A stretch of DNA of 64,000 bases from Welwitschia mirabilis (GCA_051453625.1 JBOZIK010000001.1:211622438-211686437); one strand, 5' to 3'; positions 22,498 to 34,870 are shown, counted from the stretch's first letter. Numbers and translations: made by a program. Notes: a model not told the origin generated them from the letters alone.

Positions 22498-24000
22498 TGT
22501 TAATACTAATTTTGATTGCAACTTTTAAGTCTTTTTAACACCTGTGAATAACAAAAGGAAATGGTCTAAAATTAATAATTATTCCCAACTAAAAATGACT
22601 TCCAAGGATTTTTAAAGACATTTCAACAAAAAATAAGTTTTTGTATTTGAAAGAAAATGAAAACTAATATTTGTGACAAAAGAAAGATTTTAAATGATTG
22701 AAAATGACCATTTCTTTTGAGAATAATAAACTCTAAGATTAAAAGACAAACACTGAATGATTAAAATTGTTAAAAAATGGAGTTTCTATCACTAAAATAG
22801 TCTATTTGTTTAAAGAAGATTAAGAATATAGAAAAGATAATAAAACTCATAAANNNNNNNNNNTTATAGGTTTTGCCCCTCACAAAATGATTCTTTTAAA
22901 GCTTGCTATGCTTTTAATGGCTTCTTGATAATTCTTTTTAGATTTTCAAACTCCTTGATAGTTTTATGGATGATCATAGATGACTACTAATGTGGTAAAA
23001 GATAATAGGAGATGACTATTAATTATTGTTCCCTCTTTACTTACCTACTTTAGCTCTTTTTAATGGTTTCTGCATGTTGGTTTCAACCTTCAATTGGTTG
23101 ACTAGAAACCTCTAGGAAGTTTCCTNNNNNNNNNNNNNNNNNNNNNNNNNNNNNNNNNNNNNNNNNNNNNNNNNNNNNNNNNNNNNNNNNNNNNNNNNNN
23201 NNNNNNNNNNNNNNNNNNNNNNNNNNNNNNNNNNNNNNNNNNNNNNNNNNNNNNNNNNNNNNNNNNNNNNNNNNNNNNNNNNNNNNNNNNNNNNNNNNNN
23301 NNNNNNNNNNNNNNNNNNNNNNNNNNNNNNNNNNNNNNNNNNNNNNNNNNNNNNNNNNNNNNNNNNNNNNNNNNNNNNNNNNNNNNNNNNNNNNNNNNNN
23401 NNNNNNNNNNNNNNNNNNNNNNNNNNNNNNNNNNNNNNNNNNNNNNNNNNNNNNNNNNNNNNNNNNNNNNNNNNNNNNNNNNNNNNNNNNNNNNNNNNNN
23501 NNNNNNNNNNNNNNNNNNNNNNNNNNNNNNNNNNNNNNNNNNNNNNNNNNNNNNNNNNNNNNNNNNNNNNNNNNNNNNNNNNNNNNNNNNNNNNNNNNNN
23601 NNNNNNNNNNNNNNNNNNNNNNNNNNNNNNNNNNNNNNNNNNNNNNNNNNNNNNNNNNNNNNNNNNNNNNNNNNNNNNNNNNNNNNNNNNNNNNNNNNNN
23701 NNNNNNNNNNNNNNNNNNNNNNNNNNNNNNNNNNNNNNNNNNNNNNNNNNNNNNNNNNNNNNNNNNNNNNNNNNNNNNNNNNNNNNNNNNNNNNNNNNNN
23801 NNNNNNNNNNNNNNNNNCTTATAATTCTATTTTGAATTAGGAGTTTTTGATAGATTTTTGGATTAATAATTGATGACTCGTATGCAAATTGAGTAAAAAA
23901 CTAACAAATTTGACAAAACAACATATTTATGGAATATAGACTGGTACATAAAATGGTTGATTAACAAAGAATTGGCATGTTGATTGGCTAACATATAAAT
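22498..24000 (-). repeat. 3' LTR of the Tat-lineage element (left copy)
   Basis: Shared with the right copy: TTTGTGAATAACAAA-GGAA(A/T) type start block (about 22,545), TGACTT-CA-GGA-TTT, CTTTGATAG-like block, AATGTG-TAAAA and TTTGACAAA-----CATATTTAT (about 23,910), and TTGGCATGTT/TTGACATGTT near the end. N runs lie at 22854-22863 and 23126-23817. The left copy is longer than the right even without N, so it may contain extra sequence. Confidence 0.65.
23126..23817. other. Assembly gap (692 N)
   Basis: An N run inside the left LTR of the Tat-lineage element. Confidence 0.99.
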
Positions 24001-24899
24001 TAACAAATTAACAGAGATATCTTGAAACATGACAATGAATGACTTGACATATATATTTTTCATCATAGTTTTGCCATTGTTACAATGTAAAATGGGGATC
24101 TTTTTACATTATAAAATAAAAGAAAATGTGCAACTTGGAGAAAATGGATAAGATGAAGAGAGATAAAGATAAAGAAGAATTTTATTTATCTTTTTAAAGT
24201 GATAGAAAATAAGAAACCTTAAAATTTCAAATGCTGTAGCATTTGAGAAGAATTGAATTTTTTCTTTAATCCTAAAATATTCATATCCTAAATCCTATGC
24301 ATCCTTGATTTCACATTCTTTAAGCCCCTTTTTATTACTAAAAGGATATGTTGAGTGGTAAAATTTAACATGTTCTTTAAGTGATAATTCTTTAATGCAT
24401 AGTGGAGCTTCTTTTTGATTTAAAAAGATGTGATGATTCTTTCATTTCCACTCTATAAATTTTCTATTTTTAGCACATTGTTATTCTTATGAAAATTTTT
24501 TATTTTTCCATAAAAGATAGTAATGAGCAGTATTGACTTTCAAATAAAAATTGCATATAACATAAGATATTTATAAAGAAAAAAACACTAAGTGAAGATT
24601 AATTAATATAAATATCTTTTAATGAAACATGAATTAATTGCTTCTTTTTCTTCGCATCCATTTATAGATTTTAGTTTGTATGTTCCTTTATCAAATTTTT
24701 AAAAATTGATAAAAGGGTCCAATCTAATTTGGTATTAAATCTTATTTATTTTTTATTAGCATTATTCATATTGCGAGTTACATCTCTAATTTTGAATTCT
24801 CTTAGCTACACCATTGTCATATAAGTTTTGGGGATATTTCTTTCAACATTTTGCTATAAGTGTTGAAGATCCTTTTCTAATGCTCTTAATTATGTATAG

Positions 24900-25480
24900 T
24901 GCTTTTAATCTTCTTTTATCTAATTTGCATGAGTGTTTATTACTTATCAATAATTTTAAGATATTAATTTAAGATTTTTAATGTTTTTATTTGAGTTTCA
25001 ATTGGTAAGATAGTCTATATTCCATATGTTAACTCAAGTGGTCTTAACCTAATCACTAGTTTTTAAGATCTATGTTAATGTTATTATGCCAACCTTTAGG
25101 ATTGTTTTTATTAATTCTTTTAAGTAGATTTATGATTATTTTAATTATTGAATCTACTTAACCATTTTCTTGTGGACATCTTGGAGATGAATTAGAGTAT
25201 TTAATGTCATAATTTTGATAAAATTCATTTATTCTTAACAATTTGAATTATGGATCATTGTNNNNNNNNNNTGAAAGATCACATCTTGATATTATGTTAT
25301 CAAGGATGAAGTTTTTAACTTGATTTTCTTGTTGTTTTTAATTTCTTAAAGGAATTGCGTCAATCCATTTAAAGAAATATTCTAGGTTGTTAAGATGAAT
25401 GTATGAGATCTCAATGATGAAGGTTCTATAAAACCAATCAAGTCTAAATCACATTTTTAGTTATCCAAAGAGATTCAAAA
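24900..25480 (-). pseudogene. Ty3/gypsy integrase (Tat lineage, minus)
   Basis: The minus strand reads FRLDWFYRTF (first catalytic Asp block, about 25,450), YFFKWIDAIPLRN (the TKW-EAIPL motif), NFILDNIISRCDL up to a 10-N gap at 25262-25271, and then YDIKYSNSSPRCPQENG (about 25,190-25,140) followed by VDSIIKIIINLLKRI. The latter is the third catalytic block, where Glu is replaced by Asp. The LKRI-KN-P-GWH stretch that follows is typical. Several stops are present. 24,000-24,900 is non-coding 3' sequence of the element. Confidence 0.87.
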
Positions 25481-26079
25481 GAATGAAGATTAGTGGTTGG
25501 TTTACAAACTAGAGAGAATGGATCTAATATTAATGACATCACTTAACAAAGTTGTAACAATCTTGATTAAAGGATTTCTAGTAATATTCATATTTTTTAA
25601 TATAGAGGCCTAAAGTCCTTACTTCTTGGTGCGAATTACATATTCTTGAATATGATTCCTTTAAGACCATAGCTACTTTTTTGGGTTTAATACATCTAAG
25701 AAGCATTGCATGATAAGATTCCCTAAGAAGTTAATTTATGATTAATGAATATCTAATAGATTCTAGTTTTAAGGTTTTTCTCTTAAAAATAGGAAAGGTT
25801 TGATGGAAGAGTTTTATTTTGAAGATATAAATCATAAAACCATGACATTAATTAAATTAATAAGGTTGAGAAATTAAAGAAAAACTTTAACCTTAAACTC
25901 AAGATTAGATAAAGATTTTATTTAATAATAAGGTTGATCAAGATCACATCAAAATATTAAGTTAAGATCAATTAAATGTCTTATGAAAACACTTGTCAGA
26001 TTGGCTAGCATACTAGTTTTGTTACTATTTCTAAATATAGTTTCATTCTAGAATTTTTTAAGTATCTTACTAAATGATT

Positions 26080-26371
26080 AATGATCTTGAGATATTTTTG
26101 AAGTATTTATAATCTATGATCAAAGTATTCAATGAAATCATTAGCTATTAAATAAAAATTAATAAAAACTTTGTAGTTTAATAATTTTATTGGCATGGCT
26201 TAGGGAAGTCCTCTTAATAATGTCTCGTATTTATCTATGTTATTAGAGCAAGGAGATTTGAATCTAAAGAATAACAAAATAGTCATAACATTAAAAAGGA
26301 AGGATACTATACCTCCTATAGCTTCGTACTTATTTTTATGTCCATCAAAGTAAAAGATATGCATCCCAGTG
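26080..26371 (-). pseudogene. Archaeal-type second RNase H (aRNH) of a Tat gypsy element
   Basis: Reading minus from 26,371: FYFDGHKNKYEAIGGIVSFL, then FRFKSPCSNNIDKYETLLRG, then LPxAMPIKLLNYKVF. This matches YFDG--C--GAG-GIV and the F-CTNN-AEYEAL-GL blocks of the additional RNase H that marks Tat elements. The first Asp is kept (YFDG). The NNIDKYE block keeps the Glu. Catalysis is unlikely given the damage in neighbouring domains. Confidence 0.88.
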
Positions 26372-26439
26372 TTTTTTAAATTAATATGAGATTAACATAT
26401 TTTTTGGGAAGATATGTTCTTCTTCATTTGATTGATTCT

Positions 26440-27010
26440 TTATTAAAAACTTTGATAATTAATCTACTATATAGCTTCCCTTAATTTAATTTTGCAACTT
26501 AAGTTCTATATCAAATTTAGCTAGAATATATTTCCACTTTGTAACCTTCTACTACAAGTTGAAAATTCTAGTAAATTCTTAAGCACATTTTGATCATCGA
26601 TGACTATTATTATATTACCTATCATGTAGTGTAGAAATTTCTAAGCAATAAAGACAATACTCAAGTGGGTCTTTTTTGCATTTTAATACTTGATCCATGC
26701 TTGTAAAAGATACTATTTAACATAATAAATAGAATGATCTTTGTGATCTTTCTTTGTTGAAAGTGATCAAGCTACTTTCTTGATGAATATTAACAAGATA
26801 AAGACAGACAAGTTTTCTAGGATCTAGAGGATTTAAGATTGATGATTTTAAGAGATAAGATTTGATTTAATTAAATTCCATTTGGAAGTTCAGATCTCAT
26901 ACAAATCAAGTTTTGTTTTTAGGAAGATGCATGAAATAAAGACATTTATTTGTGAAAGAGGATAAAATATCTTAATCGCATAAAGTCTAACCTTATGAAC
27001 CTCTTAAATC
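26440..27010 (-). pseudogene. Gypsy RT connection and first RNase H (minus)
   Basis: The minus strand shows IKSYLLKSSILNPLDPRKLV (matching the AF--IK-YL--PPVL-PP--G-PL linker), LYLVNIHQESSLITFNKE, and at the end WKYILAKFDIELKLQN followed by a stop and IKG. The latter is the KW---L-EFDI-Y---AIKGQ tail of gypsy RNase H (about 26,545-26,480). Multiple stops interrupt it. Confidence 0.83.
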
Positions 27011-27815
27011 ATTTATATTTTTTGAATGTTCACGATTGATTTTTTTTTTTTTACTTTTTTTCATGTAAAAATTTTGATCCTTCTCTTTAATACCATGATT
27101 CTAAGAACTTTTTAAAAGGGAACTTGGAAAGATTTTTTTTTAGGATCAAGGCTAAGGATATATTCTTAACTAATTGAAAGAGTGCTTTAAGTACTTTAGG
27201 ATGGTCTTCTACTTTTGATGATTTGATAACTATATCACCAACAAAATCCTTCATTGTTATGTGTGACAGATTATGAAAGATATATGTCATCGATCACTGA
27301 TATATTACCTCCACATTTTTTAACCTAAAGGGCATCATAACATATTACAATAATCCCTTAGAGGTGATAAGTTTTTCACGTGGATTGATATTCTAGTTTA
27401 ATGAAAATTTGATTATAGCTAAAGTAACTCTCCACAAAAGATAGAGGATCATATCCTACTATATTATTCATAAGGACATTGATATTAGGAAGAGGAAGAT
27501 TATCTTTAAATATGACTTATTTAACTAATGGAAATTGATATAGATCCTTGTGCCCCCTTTTTTATGATAATGATGATATTTTAGATCTAATTAAAGTAAT
27601 CCACTAATCTCATGAATCTGATAGTGAGAAGTCTTTGAATATCATCTTTAACTACTAGGGTGAATTTAAGGTTAAGCTTCTAGACCTTTTGTTTAATTAG
27701 AATGGCATAAGCCTTGGTAATAATATCGTGCATGATGATATTTCTATCAATAGTTGACATATATTTCTAATGCCAAGTAAAGACATCTCTCTTATTTTTG
27801 AGAATTGTTTCTAGT
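27010..27815 (-). pseudogene. Ty3/gypsy reverse transcriptase (Tat lineage, minus)
   Basis: From 27,815 the minus strand reads KRDVFTWH, STIDRNIIMHDIITKA, LIKQKV and KDDIQRLLTIRFMRLVDYF, the classic start of Tat RT. Next come LPLPNINVLMNNIVGYDPLS and FVESYFSYNQI, where the catalytic DG of the first palm motif is ES. The block 27087-27290 reads MTYIFHNLSHITMKDFVGDI then KSSKVEDHPKVL; the YVDD box is FVGD, so the second catalytic Asp pair is broken. Upstream (27,815-28,900 on plus coordinates) no clear motif remains; a 10-N gap is at 28140-28149. Confidence 0.9.
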
Positions 27816-28926
27816 TCTTACTTCATAACTTGATCATTTTATTCTTTGATTATGAAGTCTTTTCTAGGTCTTAATCATCAACTAAAAAGTTATATGAATG
27901 AATCTTCTTTCTTCACTATCTATGTTTCATTTTCTTAGATTTTAAGTTCTCAGTGATTCCTTTCTTTTTTCTTCTTTCTTTGTCCTTTTTCCTTTTTTAT
28001 TTTTTCCCCAGGTTATCATATACTACATTTACATTTGAAGAAATGATTGATGTCTTATTTTTATTAACATCATGTTGGTATCTTTCATTATGGGCTATGT
28101 AATAGTTAAGTAAATTAACATCTAGCTCTATAGAAATTANNNNNNNNNNCCTTCTTATTAGAACACCAAGATTCTAATATTGCATCATTAAGATCCATGA
28201 CTAGATAAGATTTACATGGATAATGATGTTGAAGTTTTATTGATGTCTATCATGTGCATAACTTATAAAGAAATGCTAAGTTTATAATAGAATTGGATTA
28301 TTCAAAAACCTTAATAAACGTGATAACATAGCATTATAAGTTAAGTGTGTTGCATATTTTTCATAAAAGATAATGATAATACTTATAATTAAGTACTTTA
28401 CATGATGTCAATGTACAATTAAATTAATCAAATTAATGCTTACCTATGTAAGCAGACAACATGACAAAGCATGATAATAGATTTATAATGGTAGTAAAAT
28501 TAAGATTTACCTTTTTAAAAAAGATAGCATGGATTTGATTATAGAGTGATATGTATTATCATGATGTAGTGGATCCTTATAGCGATTGTATTCCTAGGGT
28601 ATCATTATGTTCTCATTACCCAAAAGAGGATTTATTAGGTCTTTGTTCTTGAAGATGATTTTCATGTTTACTTAGTTGGTAAATACTTGTCTTTAAATAA
28701 GAATTAAATGCATCACTTTGATTACTCTTAATTCGTAAGAAGTCTGTTTTATTTTATGCGTTTTTATTTTATATTTTGTAAAATATTTTCTTACTTATCC
28801 TAAATTTTCACTTTCATTCTTATGAAGTCTTTTTCGACATGTTTATGGTTTGATCTACCTTATATTTGTTAATATTTCACTTGTTCATCTTTTATAGCAT
28901 GCTACATTATGTTTTAAATTTTTTTT

Positions 28927-29380
28927 TTGTTTTATAGTATAAAGCATCATGAAAATAAGTTGCAAACATTATTTAAGAAAGGTGAACAAGTTAGAATCAC
29001 CCTTGAGAATATGGAAAAAGAGATCATTGATGAAGATGAAATAGAATGCAAAAGGCAAAGAAAAGGGCCTGGAAAAAGAGCTAAAGATGCCAAGGATGAT
29101 GAAGATACTACACTATAAGAAATGTGGCTTTCAAAAAGAGTAAACATGTGCTCATATTCCTGTGTAAAACTTGCTAGAAGGGTTCTTAAGCAAGTGATGA
29201 TTCTTGGACTATTATGTTCTAAGATAACAATCATAAGAAAGAAATGTGTATATTATAATTTGGATGTTGAAGTTAAACTTCAAAAAATCAAGAAAGGAGA
29301 ACCAACAATTCCATTGATGATAATCAAGTTTTTGAAGAATCTAAAAGACTTTGAAGTTATCAAACATAAAGAAAGATAGT
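28927..29380 (+). pseudogene. Lys/Glu-rich plus-strand frames, family unknown
   Basis: 28927-29118 encodes 63 residues rich in Lys, Glu and Asp (KGEQVRITLENMEKEIIDED, then KRQRKGPGKRAKDAKDDED). The frame 29122-29379 adds CVYYNLDVEVKLQKIKKGEP. Both lie on plus, opposite to the surrounding Tat element. I recognise no domain. Together with plus-strand Lys/Asp-rich sequence at 37,740-38,000 and a coiled-coil-like frame at 55,666, this could be one older plus-strand insert later split by elements 1 and 2. Confidence 0.3.
29111..29140 (+). other. Possible CACTA-type terminus
   Basis: CACTATAAGAAATGTGGCTT at 29111-29130 resembles the plant CACTA (En/Spm) terminal repeat CACTA-AAGAAA followed by TGGC. 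I see no matching inverted end, so this may be chance. Confidence 0.3.
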
Positions 29381-29825
29381 AAGAAAGCTTTTAGAGAAGC
29401 ATATTAATTGATAAAAAAGAACGTCAATAATGCAAATTTGAATGATTTCTTCAAATAGAACCTAATAGTTGAATAGCATTTAAAGGATTCTGGCTTGTGT
29501 AATGTGCTTTTTTTTCCTAAAAACTTAATATGCAAGGACTTGATGTGGGGTATGATTTAGACTTAGAATCCTTTAACATGATTATCTAGTGTTCTATTTG
29601 GTAAAAATAAGATATCTACTTCTATGAAGTATGTAAAGGAAATCTTTAAGCTATGCAACAAGGACAAGAATTTTTATGATCCTCTAAGGGTAAAAACATT
29701 TTATGTAAAGAATAAAGTTTGTAGATATTTAAATTTTATCCCTAATTAGGATAGTTACAAATTCATACCTTTGGTTGATTATTTCTATTCTTAGATTATG
29801 GTAAATAAAAAATCACCTAGGCTTT

Positions 29826-31160
29826 TGTTAACATGCAAAAATTGACATGTATATCAAGTGTTTTAGGCTGATTTATTGTAAATGAATATGTTAATTTAAT
29901 TGGTTTAAGCATAAAAATGTATTTTATTACTTTTAAAGTAAAACTTACTTTTATGATTTTCTTCATAATAATTATAGACTTTTATCCATGCTTTAGAATA
30001 CATGGCAAAAAATGGACACAATTTTGCATAAGACAATGTTGGTAATGGAGACATAGGGTGGTGATACATATCAATAACATTGGAAGACATGTGATAGAGG
30101 CATGTGGGGGTGCCACTGGAGACATATTATTATGGTACTGGTTAGTAAATTAATCTGGCTCCAAAGGCCACATGTTGGACTCATCATGATAAAGATTCCA
30201 CCTAATGCTATATGATAGTCTTCACCAAACTTTAGAATATAACCTCCACCAAATGCTAAATGATGAAGATTATACCTAATTCTACAAGACAAAATCTTAT
30301 CTACCTAATGCTACAAGACAACCTTTACCAGATGCTATGGGATAGAATCTTATCTACCAAATTCTAAATGATGAAGATTCTACCTAATGCTACAAGCCAA
30401 AGGTTCTTAACCACCTCAACCCACCCTCGCCTATAAAAAGACCTTGAGACTTCATTTATAATCATCCTTTATTTTGATAAAGCAAAATAATTCTTGAAGT
30501 ATCAAGTCAACATGGTATTCTAAGTCCTTTCTTTGGGAGTAAGCTTATTGCAAGGATAGCTTGAGGAGTCTGTTCTAGCTTCCTTGTTCTTCCGTTTATG
30601 TAATGCATCTTTTTTGATTAATACAAAGTAGATTTTCATTTTGATTTTAAATAACAAATAACTTCATACTTTTAATGCTTAATGAATCTACTCTATCAAG
30701 TTCTTTTATCAACCAAGTGAATTCATTAGTTAGTTGATATAAGTCTTCTTAATTTGATGGATCTTAAGTATGATAAATCCTTACTTTCCATGATAGTAAG
30801 GCCATGAAGGACCAAGTAACTTTTGAATTCACTAATCCTCATATTGGGAATGAGATTATGTTACCACGACTAGAGTTGTTATTACTTGATAGTTTAACAT
30901 GTGTTTTAGGAAGGTGTAAGACATCATCAGAGTAAAAAAGTGTTAGTGGATAAGTCAGGTGAAACCTTGGAGCTTTTTTGCTTCCCTCCTTCTCCAATCA
31001 AAGTTTTAACAAATTCTCAACTCTTTTCTTTTTTCTTTTCTTTTATTTGTAACTTATAAGTTAAGCAAGATTTTTTGAAAGTCAATTCCAATTATCTCTT
31101 TAGAAGAACGATACTAAGTTTTAACTTAGTTTTAAATCTAGATCATGTATGAAAATGAAC
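29826..31160 (+). repeat. 5' LTR of gypsy element 1
   Basis: It starts TGTTAACATGCAAAAATTGA and ends near GAACA. GCCTATAAAAAGACCTT at about 30,430 is a good TATA box, so transcription would start near 30,465. A run of CTACCAAATGCTAAATGATG-like units (about 30,190-30,400) precedes it: short imperfect repeats of the form (T/A)CTACC-AATGCTA(A/C)-(A/T)GA, possibly enhancer-like. The same units occur in the 3' LTR. Confidence 0.8.
30185..30410 (+). repeat. Imperfect short tandem units upstream of the LTR TATA box
   Basis: About eight units built on ACC(T/A)AATGCTA followed by (T/A)-(A/G)ATGA or ACAAGACAA repeat at 23-30 bp spacing. The same array is at about 36,540-36,750 in the 3' LTR. The position just upstream of the TATA box suggests a promoter-proximal array; function is inference. 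Confidence 0.6.
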
Positions 31161-31169
31161 AAAAGATTT

Positions 31170-31187
31170 TGGCATCATTACCAAGGA
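31170..31187 (+). other. Primer binding site of gypsy element 1 (tRNA-Asp type, decayed)
   Basis: TGGCATCATTACCAAGGA corresponds to TGGCGCCGTTGCCGGGGA, the site complementary to the tRNA-Asp 3' end that many plant Athila/Tat elements use. All six differences are G-to-A or C-to-T. Confidence 0.78.
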
Positions 31188-31264
31188 TAATGGCACAGTA
31201 GCTTCCTAGAAATTGCACAAACTTTATTTTCTTATAAGTGTTTTACTTAGTTTTTGTTTTTCTA

Positions 31265-31393
31265 GTGGTGGATACTAGTCCTCTCTAGTGATATCTAATT
31301 GATCTATTTTCCCTTTCTTTTATGTGTTTATTTATCTTTTTATCCAGTGGTTGGTACTAGTTATTTCTAATGATACTCAAACTAGTCTAGTTT
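31265..31393 (+). repeat. Repeated leader motif in gypsy element 1
   Basis: GTGGTGGATACTAGTCCTCT (31265) and GTGGTTGGTACTAGTTATTT (31348) begin two related ~40-bp units, each continuing to CTA(G/A)TGATA and then to a CTAATTGATC or CTAGTC end. A further copy, identical over 40 bp to 31354-31393, follows the gap at 32001-32040. Related pairs occur in the leader of element 2. Confidence 0.65.
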
Positions 31394-32000
31394 NNNNNNN
31401 NNNNNNNNNNNNNNNNNNNNNNNNNNNNNNNNNNNNNNNNNNNNNNNNNNNNNNNNNNNNNNNNNNNNNNNNNNNNNNNNNNNNNNNNNNNNNNNNNNNN
31501 NNNNNNNNNNNNNNNNNNNNNNNNNNNNNNNNNNNNNNNNNNNNNNNNNNNNNNNNNNNNNNNNNNNNNNNNNNNNNNNNNNNNNNNNNNNNNNNNNNNN
31601 NNNNNNNNNNNNNNNNNNNNNNNNNNNNNNNNNNNNNNNNNNNNNNNNNNNNNNNNNNNNNNNNNNNNNNNNNNNNNNNNNNNNNNNNNNNNNNNNNNNN
31701 NNNNNNNNNNNNNNNNNNNNNNNNNNNNNNNNNNNNNNNNNNNNNNNNNNNNNNNNNNNNNNNNNNNNNNNNNNNNNNNNNNNNNNNNNNNNNNNNNNNN
31801 NNNNNNNNNNNNNNNNNNNNNNNNNNNNNNNNNNNNNNNNNNNNNNNNNNNNNNNNNNNNNNNNNNNNNNNNNNNNNNNNNNNNNNNNNNNNNNNNNNNN
31901 NNNNNNNNNNNNNNNNNNNNNNNNNNNNNNNNNNNNNNNNNNNNNNNNNNNNNNNNNNNNNNNNNNNNNNNNNNNNNNNNNNNNNNNNNNNNNNNNNNNN
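31394..32000. other. Assembly gap (607 N) with identical 40-bp flanks
   Basis: The 40 bases ending at 31393 and the 40 bases starting at 32001 are identical, so the contig ends may overlap or the gap may hold a tandem array. Confidence 0.97.
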
Positions 32001-32599
32001 GTACTAGTTATTTCTAATGATACTCAAACTAGTCTAGTTTAAATTTTTCTTTAGTTTTCTTTGATCTACCTTAATTTGTGTGTAGGCTAACAAGTTTTCG
32101 TAGGCTGTAAACAAAAGATTAAAAAACTAAAAATTGATGTCATTTAATCTGCATGCTTTGTTTCAGTTCTTGTGTTTTCATAATTTGGTTTTTAATTTTA
32201 TACTCAGTATATTCACTATTCTAAACACTAAAAACACTTAAAAAAATTTCACAATCTAATTTTCATTAAGATTAGTTTATGTGCATAGTCATTTTTATTT
32301 CTTATTATGTTTTTTTAGCAATCCAATTATCTCAAAAAATCTATGATATTTTATAAACTTCTATAACTTTTATGAACTTGAAACTCTCATCTTAACTAGT
32401 ACCACTACCTTACCTGATTGGTGTTGCCAGCCCTTTTTTTTAAAACACTCTTAGACTTTGTAGAAAACCTTGTCTTACTTATTTAAACCTTTTATGATAT
32501 CGATCCTTCTCTGAATTTGTAAAAAGTTATGAAAACATGACCTCATAGTCAATTTTATATATCATTTTATAAAACTTGACCAGAAACATGATTCCTTTG

Positions 32600-33965
32600 G
32601 GAGATTATACAAAGTACCTTATGAAGTCTCCTCTGTCTATGAGAACTATGAAAATCCCTATAAGATGACTAATTATGTTTAACCTAAATAAATAGTAGGA
32701 TATTACATTTGGTCTAAGAAACCTTTAGGATACTACATCCAATGCACTTACAATAACCCTTACACTTCATCCTCTATTTCATATTCATTTGACCAATACC
32801 CTTCACATTGATTAGTCTCCCTACTCCAATTTTGAAAAGTCTTATTTTCCATAAGAGCAATTTGATCTTATACCTTCCACCACTACTCGTGATCTTTATC
32901 CCTCATTATTTAACCATTACCCTCCATCCTCCTACATGCAATAATAATCCCCTTTGATAAGTCAGTAATAAAATTCATAGATACTCAAGTCCAAATTAAC
33001 AATTATTATGAATTAATTTTAAAATAATAATTTTCTTTCCTAAGTAATCTTGAGAAAAGTTCCTAAACCCACACCCAAATTCTCCAACAGATAACCCAAA
33101 ATAGTGCTCAAATCATTGGAATTCTCCATCAGCAAAAGGAAAACCTTCCTATAGTCCACAAATCTAAAAACCTTAAGAACTTTCAAATGATTAAGGATAT
33201 TGAAACCAATGATACTTAAGTCATACTCTTTACGAATTAGAAAGAAACTAATGAGGAAATCCATGAAGACCTCGACTTTAAGAACACATTAGAAAATAAT
33301 TGAGTAATCATGAGAAATATGTACTTTGATAAAGGATCAAATATATTAGAGGATGAAAAATCATTATAAGATGAGCAACCATCTGAGGAAGGTTATACCT
33401 TAGAGAGTTATACTACAAAGGATGAGTCATTAAGCAATATCAATCAAGATAACATTGAATTACAACCATTTTCACTTAAGTGATCACATGAAGAGAAATC
33501 CTTCAATAACTTTAATAAAGAAAAGAACATTAGCAAAGATCCCATACATAATCCATCCTATGAGAAATCATCATCTTCTCAACAACTCCATAGATCAACC
33601 ATTATATATCCATCTTGATCCATGAAGCAAGACCCAAGCCTTAATGAAAGAGAAAAACCTTCTTTAAAATTGGAACTACTTTTTAAATACCTTACACATG
33701 ATTCCTCTAATAAACATCTACCTTGTCAAGTGATTTTCAATTCATCTTTGCCTTTATCCCAAAATAATTTTTTACAAGAGTTATTGAATAAATATAGACA
33801 AGCTAAGGAATAGACTATTTCTGATTTCAAGCATACAAACATTTTTGCTTGAACTAATGTTTTTTATAATTTTATGGACTCTTACATAAAAATCTATATG
33901 GATTCTCTTTTATTTCAAAATGCTTTACAAACTTTAAATCATCTAACCTTCATTTCCACACTCTT
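32600..33965 (+). pseudogene. Gypsy linker/spacer polyprotein segment of element 1
   Basis: A Glu/Asp/Asn/Ser-rich region readable across frames. It includes HTQILQQITQNSAQIIGILH, KETNEEIHEDL, TTKDESLSNIN, QLHRSTIIYPS and, in the open piece 33622-33813, MKQDPSLNEREKPSLKLE ending SSLPLSQNNFLQELLNKYRQ. A stop and TISDFKHTNIF with FMDSYIKIYMDSLLFQ follow. Elements 2 and 3 carry the same ordered motifs. In element 3 the segment lies directly behind the retropepsin; in Athila-type elements a segment with a similar GW-I-D-K motif joins protease to RT. Here no RT follows. It is conserved in three copies, so it was probably translated in the ancestor. Confidence 0.6.
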
Positions 33966-34499
33966 GAACCTTTACACATATTCTACTGTGGAATAGTTAT
34001 AACTTTTAGCTTAGACTTTTTTTTTTTTAAGTATAGATTTTTCTTTTAAGTTAGAACTAGTTTGAGGGGAAAAAAAAGAAAAAACATTTGTGATTGGTGG
34101 TATCTCTTGCTTAAAACCTCCCAAGCACTACTACGTGTATAATCATCACCTTAAATCTTTTTACTTAGGAAGTCCTAATTTTCATCCCCTTAAGTTTCTT
34201 GATTCACCCCTTCCATTTCCTAATAACCCCATTAAGCCAATAAACCATTCACCCTAACCATTTGTCTATGATTTCTCTAGGTTAAGGTCCTTTAACAAAA
34301 ATCAATAATAAGCAATCTCATTATCACTTAAGTAATCATTATGATTAAGTATACTTAATAGTTTTTAAGGAAAAGTCATACTTATTTTAAGTTGTATTGT
34401 TAAAAGAACATTTGCTAAAGGTTTTCAATTTTTGTAAAACATGGTTAAAAGAGTGGAATCTACTTCATATTATGTTCCTTATGTTTTAAAATCTTTTGA

Positions 34500-34870
34500 T
34501 GAGGACAAGGTTTGTCTTGATTAGGCTAATGAGCCAATGACCCCTCTAAATGTGCATAAAAAATGAATATGAAAAGATAAATAAAAGAAAAATAATATCT
34601 CTTCTCCAAATACACATCTTATTAATCACTTAACTCGGTTTAATTAACCACATTAGGGCTATGAACACTCATAGGCTATGTAGCTCTAACAATCTAATTA
34701 TGACATAATCAACTGCATCGGGGCTATAAACACTCTTTACTCATGTAACACTGATTTTTCATAAAGAAACATGCTTAACTTGATTAGAAGAAAATGTCAT
34801 AACTATGGATGCTCAATGTGACTCAAAGGCTTAAAATTAAGGACATATATGTTGGTAGAAATGAAAAATA
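34500..34870 (+). repeat. Conserved 3' non-coding block of the gypsy family (element 1)
   Basis: Contains GGGCTATGAACACTCATAGG, GGGGCTATAAACACTC and AACATGCTTAACTTGATTAG, followed by ATGCTCAATGTGACT. Related sequence appears on minus in element 2 (about 40,500-40,660) and on plus in element 3 (about 50,220-50,410). It is not coding in any frame. Confidence 0.65.

Noticed and set aside
31324-32007. 227-codon plus-strand frame
   Set aside because: Almost wholly an N run; the real bases belong to the leader of gypsy element 1.
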